The notes: generated by a model not told the origin, from the sequence alone. 64,000 nucleotides of DNA from Allokutzneria sp. NRRL B-24872 (GCF_002155965.1 NZ_MUMH01000018.1:62001-126000); one strand, 5' to 3'; positions 35,753 through 42,904 are shown, numbered from the stretch's first letter. A program made the numbers and translations.

Positions 35753-36469
35753 GTGCATGCTGTGCACGTGAAGCCACGGGTGCTCGTAGTGGACGACGAG
35801 GTCGGGGTGCGCAGGGCCCTCCAGCGGGGACTGCGCGCCGAGGGCATGGACGTGGTCACCGCCGAGGACGGGCCGAGCGGCCTGCGCGCGGCGCTGACCG
35901 GTGCTTTCGACCTCGTCCTGCTGGACATCATGCTGCCGGGCCTCTCCGGCTACCGGGTGCTCCAGCACCTGCGCGCGGACGGTGTCACCACGCCGGTGCT
36001 GATGCTCTCCGCCAAGGACGGCGAGGTCGACCAGGCCGACGGGCTCGACCTGGGCGCGGACGGCTACATCGTCAAACCGTTCTCCTTCATGGTGCTGGTC
36101 GCCCAGGTCAAGGCGCTGTTGCGGCGCAAGGCGGCCGAGGGCGGCTCCGGGCGCTCCCGCCTGCGGCTCGGTCGGCTGGAGATCGACCAGGCCGCGCGCG
36201 AAGTGCTCTGGGAGGGCGAGCCGATCCCGCTGAGCCCCCGCGAGTACGCGCTGCTCACGGCGCTGGCCGGGCGCGCCGGGACGGTCGTCGCCAAGGACGA
36301 CCTGCTCCGCGCGGTCTGGGGCGACGAGCAGGCCGCCACCCGCAACGCCGTCGAGGTGTACGTCGGCTACCTGCGCCGCAAGCTCGACGCGGCCGGAGCC
36401 GGGCACCTCGTGCGCACCGTGCGCGGGCACGGCTACCTCGCGAGCGACGAGACCGCAGCCGAGACATGA
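35753..36469 (+). CDS. OmpR-family two-component response regulator
   Basis: A 238-residue protein. The receiver domain has the acidic pair VVDDE, the phospho-acceptor Asp at residue 58 (LVLLDIMLPGLSGY), the Ser in MLSAKD and the Lys in VKPFSF. The C-terminal winged helix (SPREYALLTALAGRAGTVVA, then VEVYVGYLRRKLDAAG and VRTVRGHGYLAS) is the OmpR/PhoB type. The start is uncertain among in-frame GTGs at 35753, 35762 and 35768, none with a good Shine-Dalgarno. It is coupled to the kinase by an ATGA overlap. The paired CTGAGA repeats upstream suggest autoregulation and control of the divergent LolA/ABC operon. Confidence 0.92.
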   Translation: MHAVHVKPRVLVVDDEVGVRRALQRGLRAEGMDVVTAEDGPSGLRAALTGAFDLVLLDIMLPGLSGYRVLQHLRADGVTTPVLMLSAKDGEVDQADGLDLGADGYIVKPFSFMVLVAQVKALLRRKAAEGGSGRSRLRLGRLEIDQAAREVLWEGEPIPLSPREYALLTALAGRAGTVVAKDDLLRAVWGDEQAATRNAVEVYVGYLRRKLDAAGAGHLVRTVRGHGYLASDETAAET

Positions 36470-37809
36470 GGGGCCCGATCGGCGCTGTCCAGCACTGGTG
36501 GCGCGGCCGCAGCCTGCGCGGACGGATCACGATGGTCGCCGCGGCGGCAGCGCTCGGCGGCTTCCTCGTGCTCGCGCAGGTGATGTCCCTGGTGCTCACC
36601 AAGGGGCTCACCGACCAGATGGACGGCCAGCTCAGGAAGGTGCTGACCGCCGCGTCCAGCTCCGTCTCCGAGGGCAAGCCCGCCGCGCGGATGCAGGGCG
36701 CGGTGCAGGTCCGCGTGCTCAACACCGCCGGAGAGCCGCAGGACGGCATCGGCGCCCCCGACCTCTACCCGTCCGAGGTCCGTTCGCTGCTCGGCGGCCA
36801 GGCGATCACGATCTCCCGCAACTACGACTCGACCAGGTGGTTGCCGACCGTCGCCAGTGCGCCCGACGGCTCGCAGCGGCTCGTGCTCGCCGGCTTGGAC
36901 GCGAGCGAGCAGATGAGGCTGTTCGAGAACATCGTGGTGTGGTTCGTGCCCGTGGCGCTGCTCGGCACCGCCGCCGTCGCGTTCACCGCGTGGGTCACCG
37001 TGCGCTGGTCGCTGCGGCCGGTGGAGCGGATGCGCTCGGCCGCCCAGGCGCTGCCCGCCGGTGAGCGACTGCCGCTGCCGGAGGCGCGCGACGAGCTGCA
37101 CGCCCTGGCCGAGGCGTTGAACAGCCTGCTCGCTCGCCGCGACGAGTCCGCCGAGCGGATGCGCCAGTTCAGCGGCGCCGCAGCGCACGAGCTGCGCTCC
37201 CCGGTGGCCTCGATCCGCGCCCAGGCGGAGGTGGCCGTCGCCTACCCCGATCCCGACGAGGCCCAGGAGGTCCTCGAAGAGGTCGCCATCGAGGCCGAGC
37301 GGCTGTCCGAGGTCGTCGACCACCTGCTCAAGCTCGCGCGCTCCGACACGGCCGCGCTGCCTCCGGTGGACTCCGTCGAGCTGAACGGCCTCGTCCGCGA
37401 CGTCGTGCGCCGCCAGCCCGACGACGGGCCGTTGGTGCGCGTGGAGACCTTCGTGCCGGTGTGGGTGCGCGCGACCGGCCAGGAGGTCGAGCTCGTGCTG
37501 GACAACCTGCTGCGCAACGCGCGTCGCTACGCCAAGAGCCAGGTGCGCGTGATGGTGCTGCCCGCCGGGCCGCAGGCGCGCTTGGTCGTCGACGACGACG
37601 GCGAGGGCATTCCGCCGGAGCACCGCGAGCGCGTGTTCGACCGCTTCTACCGCGTGCACGGCGCGCGCGACCGCGACACGGGCGGCGCTGGGCTGGGCCT
37701 GGCGATGGTGGCCGACGTCGTGCACCGCAGGGAGGGCAGCGTGCGTGCCGGTGCCTCGCCGGAGGGCGGCGCCCGCTTGGAGATCCGCTGGCAGACCCAC
37801 AGATCCTGA
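36466..37809 (+). CDS. Two-component sensor histidine kinase
   Basis: A 447-residue membrane kinase. TM1 is at about residues 22-45 (TMVAAAAALGGFLVLAQVMS), with an extracytoplasmic sensor of about 105 residues, then TM2 near 157-178 (VVWFVPVALLGTAAVAFTAW) and a HAMP domain (RWSLRPVERMRSAAQAL). The H box is FSGAAAHELRSPVASI with the phospho-His at 241. The N box is LVLDNLLRNARRYA and the G boxes are DDDGEGIPPE and GGAGLGLAMVADVV. It phosphorylates the response regulator encoded just upstream. The sensor has no recognisable ligand domain; envelope stress is an inference from the LolA-like target. Confidence 0.92.
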   Translation: MRGPIGAVQHWWRGRSLRGRITMVAAAAALGGFLVLAQVMSLVLTKGLTDQMDGQLRKVLTAASSSVSEGKPAARMQGAVQVRVLNTAGEPQDGIGAPDLYPSEVRSLLGGQAITISRNYDSTRWLPTVASAPDGSQRLVLAGLDASEQMRLFENIVVWFVPVALLGTAAVAFTAWVTVRWSLRPVERMRSAAQALPAGERLPLPEARDELHALAEALNSLLARRDESAERMRQFSGAAAHELRSPVASIRAQAEVAVAYPDPDEAQEVLEEVAIEAERLSEVVDHLLKLARSDTAALPPVDSVELNGLVRDVVRRQPDDGPLVRVETFVPVWVRATGQEVELVLDNLLRNARRYAKSQVRVMVLPAGPQARLVVDDDGEGIPPEHRERVFDRFYRVHGARDRDTGGAGLGLAMVADVVHRREGSVRAGASPEGGARLEIRWQTHRS

Positions 37810-37827
37810 CGTGCCAAGATCGGGCGC

Positions 37828-38673
37828 GTGCCGGTTCTGAGGTCCACCCTGCTCATCGACGCGCCGATCCGCACTGTCGCGGCGGCCGTCCGCGATGTCA
37901 CCGTCGTCCAGGCGACTGGCCCGCTTTCGCGGTGCACCGCTCGCGGCGATCTGCTCTGCGTCGGTGACGAGCTGAGCTTCGAGGTCCCGCTCCTGCCCGG
38001 TGTCCGCGTTCCCCTGCGCACCAAGATCGTGCGGGCCGACGACACCGGCCTCTCGTCGGAGCTGGCTTCCCCTGATCAGCTCGTGCGGCGGCTCCGGCAC
38101 GACATCGTGCTGGCCGAGACCCGAGCCGGGACCCTGGTCACCGACTCCGTTCGCTGGCTTTCCCCGTGGGGCCCGATCGGCTCGGTCGCCGACGTGCTGC
38201 TGATGCGCCGCTTCGTGCTGAAGTTGTTGCAGCGCAGGGGAGACGCGGTGCGCTCGCGGGTGCTCTCACTCGGCCGCTCCCCGGTCGTGGTGGCCGCCGC
38301 GATCGTCCACAAAGGACACTTGCTCGCGCAGCAGCGGTCCTATCCCGAACACCTCGCCGGGCGGTGGGAGCTGCCCGGCGGGCGCGTCGAGGCGGGGGAG
38401 ACCGATGAGGCCGCCCTGGTCCGCGAGTGCGTCGAAGAGCTGGGCGCGGCGGTCACCGTCGGCACGCGCATCGGCCCCGACGTGCCCCTGCCCAAGGGCT
38501 ACCTCATGCGCGCCTACGCGGCCACGCTCGCGGACGGCGACGCGGTGCCTTCAGCGCTGGAACACCTTGCCGTGGAATGGGTTCCGGTCGAACGGCTCGC
38601 CTCGCTCGACTGGCTCGACCCCGACATCGCCCTGCTCCCCGACCTCCACGCACTCCTGGCCGAAGCCCCCTGA
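37828..38673 (+). CDS. SRPBCC-NUDIX fusion hydrolase
   Basis: A 281-residue two-domain protein. Residues 1-145 (LRSTLLIDAPIRTVAAAVRD, GDELSFEVPLLPGVRVPLRT, SVRWLSPWGPIGSVADVLLM) look like an SRPBCC/polyketide-cyclase-type lipid-binding fold. Residues 150-281 are a NUDIX hydrolase with the intact box GGRVEAGETDEAALVRECVE followed by ELG, close to MutT-type 8-oxo-dGTP or nucleotide pyrophosphatases (start VVVAAAIVHKGHLLAQQRSY). The GTG at 37828 lacks a strong Shine-Dalgarno. It is 18 bp after the kinase gene and may be co-transcribed with the two-component system. How the two domains cooperate is unknown. Confidence 0.82.
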   Translation: MPVLRSTLLIDAPIRTVAAAVRDVTVVQATGPLSRCTARGDLLCVGDELSFEVPLLPGVRVPLRTKIVRADDTGLSSELASPDQLVRRLRHDIVLAETRAGTLVTDSVRWLSPWGPIGSVADVLLMRRFVLKLLQRRGDAVRSRVLSLGRSPVVVAAAIVHKGHLLAQQRSYPEHLAGRWELPGGRVEAGETDEAALVRECVEELGAAVTVGTRIGPDVPLPKGYLMRAYAATLADGDAVPSALEHLAVEWVPVERLASLDWLDPDIALLPDLHALLAEAP

Positions 38674-38677
38674 CCCC

Positions 38678-38718
38678 AACGGGTCGTTCAGTGCGTTCAA
38701 CGCACCAAACGACCCGTT
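38678..38718. terminator. Bidirectional terminator between the NUDIX fusion and trpS
   Basis: Outer 11-bp arms AACGGGTCGTT (38678-38688) and AACGACCCGTT (38708-38718) enclose an inner 7-bp stem GTGCGTT/AACGCAC (38691-38697, 38699-38705). It sits between two convergent genes. Confidence 0.8.
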
Positions 38719-38731
38719 CAGGGCTTAAGCG

Positions 38732-39703
38732 CTAGCTGAGGCCTACGACTTTGAGCGCGGCTTCGAGGCGCGGGGTGGCCCGGTCGCGGGCCCGTGCGGC
38801 GCCGAAAGCGCGGAGGCGGTCGAGTTCTGCCAGGTCGGCCAGCAGCTCGGTCATCCGCTCGCGGACCGGGCGCAGCATCTCCACGACGGTGTCCGCCACG
38901 GTGGCCTTGAGCTGGTGGAGGTCGGCGATGTCGGCGCCGATCTCGCGCGGGCTGACGCCGGTGCACGCACCCAAGATCTCCAGCAGGTTCGACACCCCGG
39001 GCCGCTCCTTCGGCGCGTAGCGGAGCTCGCCGAGGTCCTCGGCGACCGCGCGCTCGACCTTGCGCCGGATGAGGTCGGGGGAGTCCAGCACGAACACCAC
39101 GCCGGGCGTCTCACCGGAGGACTTCGCCATGGTGCGCGTGGGCTCGGCCAGGTCCTTGATGCCCGCCCCGACCGCCGGGACTACGCCCTCGGGCACCACG
39201 AACACCTCGCCGTAGGTGCCGTTGAAGCGGTTGGCCAGCGCCCGCGCCAGCTCGACGTGCTCGTGCTGGTCCTCGCCGACGGGCACCCGGTCCGCGCCGT
39301 AGAGCAGGATGTCCGCCGCCTGGAGCACGGGGTAGGTGAGCAGGCCGAGCCGCACCGAGTCCTGCCCGCCGGATTTCTCCCGGAACTGCCGCATCCGCTT
39401 GGCCTCGCCGTAGGTGCACGTGCACTCCAGCACCCAGGTCAGCGCCGCGTGCTCGCGCACGAGGTCGGACTGGACGAACACCACGGCCCGCTCGGGGTCC
39501 ACGCCGGAGGCGATGAGCAGCGCGAACGCCTGCCGGGCGTACTGGCGCAGCCGGTGCGGGCTGTGCGTGGTGGTCATGCCGTGCAGGTCGGCGACGAGGA
39601 ACACGTCGTCCGGCCGCTGACCGGCCGCCCACCGCCGCACGGCGCCCAGGTAGTTGCCCAGATGTGCCGGGCCGCTGGTCCTGATACCGGAGAGTTCGGT
39701 CAC
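38732..39703 (-). CDS. trpS: Tryptophanyl-tRNA synthetase, probably the auxiliary/inducible form
   Basis: A 323-residue class I synthetase that charges tRNA(Trp). The GTG at 39703 has GAGGAG 7 nt upstream. The HIGH-like motif is GPAHLGNYLGA (canonical proteins have TG-x-x-HLGNY) and the KMSKS-like loop is TMAKSSGETPG. Both deviate from housekeeping TrpRS and resemble the antibiotic-tolerant second TrpRS of streptomycetes. Other blocks are normal: FLVADLHGMTTTH, YGEAKRMRQF, YPVLQAADILLYGADRVPVG and EDQHEHVELARALANRFN. The 140-bp leader encodes a Trp-rich peptide and alternative hairpins (see 39741-39857), so expression probably rises when Trp-tRNA(Trp) is scarce. Another trpS probably exists elsewhere. 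Confidence 0.93.
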   Translation of the reverse strand: MTELSGIRTSGPAHLGNYLGAVRRWAAGQRPDDVFLVADLHGMTTTHSPHRLRQYARQAFALLIASGVDPERAVVFVQSDLVREHAALTWVLECTCTYGEAKRMRQFREKSGGQDSVRLGLLTYPVLQAADILLYGADRVPVGEDQHEHVELARALANRFNGTYGEVFVVPEGVVPAVGAGIKDLAEPTRTMAKSSGETPGVVFVLDSPDLIRRKVERAVAEDLGELRYAPKERPGVSNLLEILGACTGVSPREIGADIADLHQLKATVADTVVEMLRPVRERMTELLADLAELDRLRAFGAARARDRATPRLEAALKVVGLS

Positions 39704-39740
39704 TGCGGAGCTCCTCAGGGGTGGGCCGCGAGGAGACCCT

Positions 39741-39780
39741 CGACACAGCGGGGGCCGCCTGCGCGGCGGCCGAAGTGTCG
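39741..39780 (-). promoter_or_regulatory. Attenuator hairpin in the trpS leader
   Basis: On the minus strand CGACAC (39780-39775) pairs with GTGTCG (39746-39741), enclosing GGCCGCC (39771-39765) paired with GGCGGCC (39759-39753). A second GGCGGCC at 39809-39803, inside the leader peptide gene, can pair with the same GGCCGCC. The two hairpins are therefore mutually exclusive, as in ribosome-mediated attenuation. No U-run follows. Confidence 0.65.
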
Positions 39781-39798
39781 GGAATGCGCAATTGATCC

Positions 39799-39843
39799 TT
39801 ATGGCCGCCGGGGGCGGCGCCACCAAAGATTAAGAATGCGCAT
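39799..39843 (-). CDS. Trp leader peptide of trpS (14 aa)
   Basis: MRILNLWWRRPRRP followed by TAA. Two consecutive Trp codons (39825-39820) lie just before the first copy of the attenuator segment GGCGGCC (codons 12-14). A -10-like TAGAAT ends 8 nt upstream of the ATG, so the transcript is probably leaderless and the peptide is the first thing translated. Trp starvation would stall the ribosome at codons 7-8 and mask the first segment, changing the downstream pairing. It is known that the auxiliary TrpRS gene of Streptomyces coelicolor is controlled by a similar Trp-codon leader. The match in position, codon content and alternative structures makes this a confident call despite its size. Confidence 0.8.
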   Translation of the reverse strand: MRILNLWWRRPRRP

Positions 39844-39851
39844 ACTTTGAG

Positions 39852-39857
39852 ATTCTA
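39852..39857 (-). promoter_or_regulatory. -10 element of the trpS leader transcript
   Basis: TAGAAT on the minus strand, with 8 nt to the leader peptide ATG. A weak TTCGGG lies 17 nt upstream as a possible -35. Confidence 0.5.
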
Positions 39858-39906
39858 TCACCGACGCTTCTCGACCCGAAGATCGGGGAGTCCTACCGTC
39901 AAAGTC

Positions 39907-40212
39907 ATGTATATCGCGCTGCTCGCCTATGCGGCCCCCGTTGACGAGATCGACTACCTTCTCGCCGAACACGCCGAATGGATGAACAAACAGTACGAAT
40001 CGGGCTATTTCCTCGCCTCCGGCGGCAGGCCCGGCGGTGAGGGGCGGGTGGTCATCGCCAGGCCGATGGCGCGGGGCAAGCTGGACGCGGTGCTGGCCAG
40101 GGACCCGCTGGTCCTGCGCAGGATGGCGCGCTACCAGGTGATCGACTTCCGGTGCACGAGGACGGACGGGGGGATGCTCGCGTACAACGAGGCGCTCGAC
40201 GAAGCCTCCTAG
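39907..40212 (+). CDS. YciI-family protein
   Basis: A 101-residue protein from the ATG at 39907 (MYIALLAYAAPVDEIDYLLA). The YciI ferredoxin-like fold is visible: EHAEWMNKQYESGYFLASGG with the conserved His, then GEGRVVIARPMARGKLDAVL and RDPLVLRRMARYQVIDF. The family has a His-Asp pair and is linked to small-molecule chemistry, but most members have no known reaction. GGGGAG lies 17 nt upstream, too far for a normal Shine-Dalgarno, so the start is moderately certain. It is divergent from the trpS leader and shares its promoter region. Confidence 0.85.
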   Translation: MYIALLAYAAPVDEIDYLLAEHAEWMNKQYESGYFLASGGRPGGEGRVVIARPMARGKLDAVLARDPLVLRRMARYQVIDFRCTRTDGGMLAYNEALDEAS

Positions 40213-40293
40213 GTAAAACCAGTCGGGGTTCACCCAGAAGAGGACTTGTGTGTCCCGTCGGTTGTCCGGAGCCCGGGGGCCGGCGGGTGTCCT

Positions 40294-40410
40294 TTACTTT
40301 TTCTTCTTTTTCTTTGCCTTCTCTTTGTCCTTCAGTAGCGCGAGGATTGGGCAACGCTTGCACCGGGGTTTTGAGCGGCAGCACTTCTTCTTGACTTTTC
40401 CCTTGCCCAT
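40294..40410 (-). CDS. Small Cys/Lys-rich protein (38 aa)
   Basis: The protein begins MGKGKVKKKCCRSKPRCKRC and continues PILALLKDKEKA, then six Lys and a TAA. The four Cys (10, 11, 17, 20; CC-x5-C-x2-C) could bind a metal. About 45% of residues are Lys or Arg, and the Lys tail suggests contact with nucleic acid or ribosomes. AAGGG lies 5 nt before the ATG. A/T-rich Lys codons (AAA and AAG) make this stretch stand out from the GC-rich surroundings, which argues for coding selection. An iron-box-like site lies 43 bp upstream. I know of no characterised function. It is too short for most gene finders and easily missed. Confidence 0.7.
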   Translation of the reverse strand: MGKGKVKKKCCRSKPRCKRCPILALLKDKEKAKKKKKK

Positions 40411-40452
40411 GCGCGCCCTTGTTCCTCTCAGTGGGGTACCGGTGCGGACAGG

Positions 40453-40471
40453 CTAGGTTAGGCTCGCCTGA
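40453..40471. promoter_or_regulatory. Putative IdeR/DmdR iron box
   Basis: CTAGGTTAGGCTCGCCTGA matches 15 of 19 positions of the actinobacterial iron-repressor consensus TTAGGTTAGGCTAACCTAA. It lies 43 bp upstream of the small Cys/Lys-rich gene (minus strand) and 110 bp upstream of typA (plus strand). On the minus strand it overlaps -10-like TAACCT/TAGCCT sequences, where repressor binding would block transcription. Confidence 0.6.
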
Positions 40472-40580
40472 CCTTGTGGGCGGTCGGGAGCACGCTCCGT
40501 CAGCGGCTATCCTCCAAGTGGGTCACGTGCGCGTAGGAGCCGGTGGCCGCCCCCTGGCATTTCACTTGAGGAGCCCCCGC

Positions 40581-42491
40581 GTGCCCACCGCACCGACGAC
40601 CGAACGCACCAGGACTGATCTGCGCAACGTCGCGATCGTGGCGCACGTCGACCACGGCAAGACGACCCTCGTCGACGCCATGCTGCGGCAGTCCGGCGCC
40701 TTCTCCGCCCGAGCCGAGCTGGTCGACCGGGTCATGGACTCCGGCGAGCTGGAGCGCGAGAAGGGCATCACCATCCTCGCGAAGAACACCGCGGTGCGCC
40801 GGGAGACCCCGGACGGCCCGGTGATCATCAACGTCGTCGACACCCCCGGCCACGCCGACTTCGGCGGTGAGGTCGAGCGCGGCCTCGCCATGGTCGACGG
40901 CGTCGTGCTGCTGGTCGACGCCTCCGAGGGCCCGCTGCCGCAGACCCGCTTCGTGCTGCGCAAGACCCTGGCCGCCGGCCTGCCGGTCGTGCTCGTGGTC
41001 AACAAGGTCGACCGCCCGGACGCCCGCATCGCCGAGGTCGTCGAGGAGACCCACGACCTGCTGCTGGAGCTGGCCACCGACCTGGAGTCCGCCGGTATCG
41101 AGGTCGACCAGGCCGCGATCCTGGACCTGCCGGTCATCTACGCCTCCGCCCGCGCCGGCCGCGCCTCGCTGGCCCAGCCCGGCGACGGCGAGCTGCCGGA
41201 GACCGAGAACCTGGACGAGCTGTTCAAGGTCCTGCTGGACTACGTGCCCGCGCCCAAGGCCAACGTGGACGCGCCGTTGCAGGCGCTGGTCACCAACCTC
41301 GACGCCTCCAGCTTCCTCGGCCGCATCGCGCTCTGCCGCGTGCACGCGGGCCGCATCCAGAAGGGCCAGCAGGTCACCTGGTGCCGCGAGGACGGCTCCA
41401 CCCAGCGCGTGAAGATCACCGAGCTGCTGATCACCGACGCGCTGGAGCGGGTGCCCGCCGAGGAGGCCATCGCCGGTGACCTGGTCGCCATCGCGGGCAT
41501 CCCGGAGATCACCATCGGCGACACCCTCGCCGACCTGGAGGACCCGCGCCCGCTGCCCCGGATCACCGTGGACGAGCCGGCCATCTCCATGACCATCGGC
41601 GTGAACACCTCGCCGCTGGCCGGGCGCAACGGCGGCACCAAGATCACCGCGCGGATGCTCAAGTCGCGGCTGGACTCCGAGCTGGTCGGCAACGTCAGCG
41701 TGCGCGTGCTGCCCACCGAGCGCCCGGACACCTGGGAGGTGCAGGGCCGTGGCGAGCTGGCGCTGGCCATCCTGGTGGAGACCATGCGCCGGGAGGGCTT
41801 CGAGCTGACCGTCGGCAAGCCGCAGGTGGTCACCAAGACCATCGACGGCAAGCTCTGCGAGCCCTTCGAGCGGCTGACCGTGGACTCGCCCGAGGAGCAC
41901 CTCGGCGCGATCACCCAGCTCATGGCCAACCGCAAGGGCCAGATGGAGACCATGGGCGGGCACGGCACCGGTCGCATCCGGCTGGAGTACGTGATCCCGG
42001 CCCGCGGCCTGATCGGCTTCCGCACCGAGTTCCTCACCGAGACCCGCGGCACCGGCATCGCCAACCACGTCTTCGAGGGCTACTTCCCGTGGGCGGGCGA
42101 GATCCGGGCCCGGCACACCGGCTCCCTGGTCGCCGACCGCACCGGCGCGATCACCGCCTACGCGATGATCCAGCTGGCCGACCGAGGCACCTTCTTCGTT
42201 GAGCCCGGCGCGGACGCCTACGAGGGCATGGTCGTGGGCGAGAACCCGCGCTCGGAGGACCTCGACGTCAACGTCTGCCGCGAGAAGAAGCTGACCAACA
42301 TGCGCCAGTCCTCCGCCGACGTGATGGAGACCCTGGCCCGTCCGCGCAAGCTCTCGCTGGAGGAGGCGCTGGAGTTCTGCGCCTCCGACGAGTGCGTCGA
42401 GGTCGCGCCGACCGTGGTCCGCGTGCGCAAGCTGGTGCTGGACTCGCACCTGCGCGGCCGTGAGCGCGCCCGCGCCAAGCGGATGAACTAA
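40581..42491 (+). CDS. typA: Ribosome-associated GTPase TypA/BipA
   Basis: A 636-residue translational GTPase. The GTG at 40581 has GAGGAG 7 nt upstream. The G domain has G1 AHVDHGKTTLVDAML, the switch II motif VDTPGHADFGGEVER and G4 VVNKVDRPDAR. Domains II, III and V follow, with the TypA-specific C-terminal region (GTGRIRLEYVIPARGLIGFR, GYFPWAGEIRARHTGSLVAD, NMRQSSADVMETLARPRKLS). It associates with ribosomes and helps assembly under stress or cold. It matches Rv1165 and heads the conserved typA-lpqW-mshB block. A strong terminator follows. Confidence 0.96.
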   Translation: MPTAPTTERTRTDLRNVAIVAHVDHGKTTLVDAMLRQSGAFSARAELVDRVMDSGELEREKGITILAKNTAVRRETPDGPVIINVVDTPGHADFGGEVERGLAMVDGVVLLVDASEGPLPQTRFVLRKTLAAGLPVVLVVNKVDRPDARIAEVVEETHDLLLELATDLESAGIEVDQAAILDLPVIYASARAGRASLAQPGDGELPETENLDELFKVLLDYVPAPKANVDAPLQALVTNLDASSFLGRIALCRVHAGRIQKGQQVTWCREDGSTQRVKITELLITDALERVPAEEAIAGDLVAIAGIPEITIGDTLADLEDPRPLPRITVDEPAISMTIGVNTSPLAGRNGGTKITARMLKSRLDSELVGNVSVRVLPTERPDTWEVQGRGELALAILVETMRREGFELTVGKPQVVTKTIDGKLCEPFERLTVDSPEEHLGAITQLMANRKGQMETMGGHGTGRIRLEYVIPARGLIGFRTEFLTETRGTGIANHVFEGYFPWAGEIRARHTGSLVADRTGAITAYAMIQLADRGTFFVEPGADAYEGMVVGENPRSEDLDVNVCREKKLTNMRQSSADVMETLARPRKLSLEEALEFCASDECVEVAPTVVRVRKLVLDSHLRGRERARAKRMN

Positions 42492-42508
42492 GCACAGCGC
42501 TTGAACGC

Positions 42509-42544
42509 TGAGGGCCCGCCGGGAACCGTCCCGGCGGGCCCTCA
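42509..42544. terminator. Strong bidirectional terminator after typA
   Basis: A perfect 16-bp stem, TGAGGGCCCGCCGGGA with TCCCGGCGGGCCCTCA, and a 4-nt loop. The right arm includes the stop codon of the convergent toxin gene. Confidence 0.85.
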
Positions 42545-42904
42545 GGCGTCGGTGGCCTTGGGGTGGCCGGTTCCGGCGTACTGCACCCAGACCGTGCGCT
42601 TCTCCGCGTCCAACAGGTACCAGATCCGACCGCCACCGGTGACTTCGAGCTGCCACTGCGGCAGGTGGTGGCCGCCGCGAGTGCCTGCGGCCAACTGTCC
42701 TTTGAGCCGGTGGTGTCGCGAGGTCGGCTTGCCGGGCCCCGGTCCCGGATCGGTCCGCATGGTGTCCCACGCCTTGCGCGGGTTGCCAGCCGCGGCGTTC
42801 TCCAACTCCTGCCACCCCTTGGCTGCTTCTGTTGTTCCGTAACAGATCCGCCACTCCGCACCGGTGACCGGCGGTGCGACGGCGTCCCCCTTCTTCGGGC
42901 TCAC
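42542..42904 (-). CDS. Putative RelE/ParE-like toxin of a toxin-antitoxin pair
   Basis: A 120-residue protein from the GTG at 42904 (VSPKKGDAVAPPVTGAEWRI), overlapping the antitoxin stop (GTGA). The middle (TEAAKGWQELENAAAGNPRK) and basic SRHHRLKG region precede the C-terminal strands WQLEVTGGGRIWYLLDAEKR then TVWVQYAGTGHPKATD. This helix-helix-sheet order with a basic centre and an aromatic strand is typical of RelE/ParE-fold toxins, which cut mRNA on ribosomes or act on gyrase. Specific catalytic residues cannot be assigned. The coupled antitoxin-like gene upstream supports the call. The stop codon is inside the typA terminator. Confidence 0.7.
   Translation of the reverse strand: MSPKKGDAVAPPVTGAEWRICYGTTEAAKGWQELENAAAGNPRKAWDTMRTDPGPGPGKPTSRHHRLKGQLAAGTRGGHHLPQWQLEVTGGGRIWYLLDAEKRTVWVQYAGTGHPKATDA

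Noticed and set aside
40500-42854. 784-codon open frame antisense to typA
   Set aside because: It mirrors the typA coding frame. High GC removes stop codons from the opposite strand, and the translation has no motif and is Gly/Val/Asp-rich in the manner of shadow frames.
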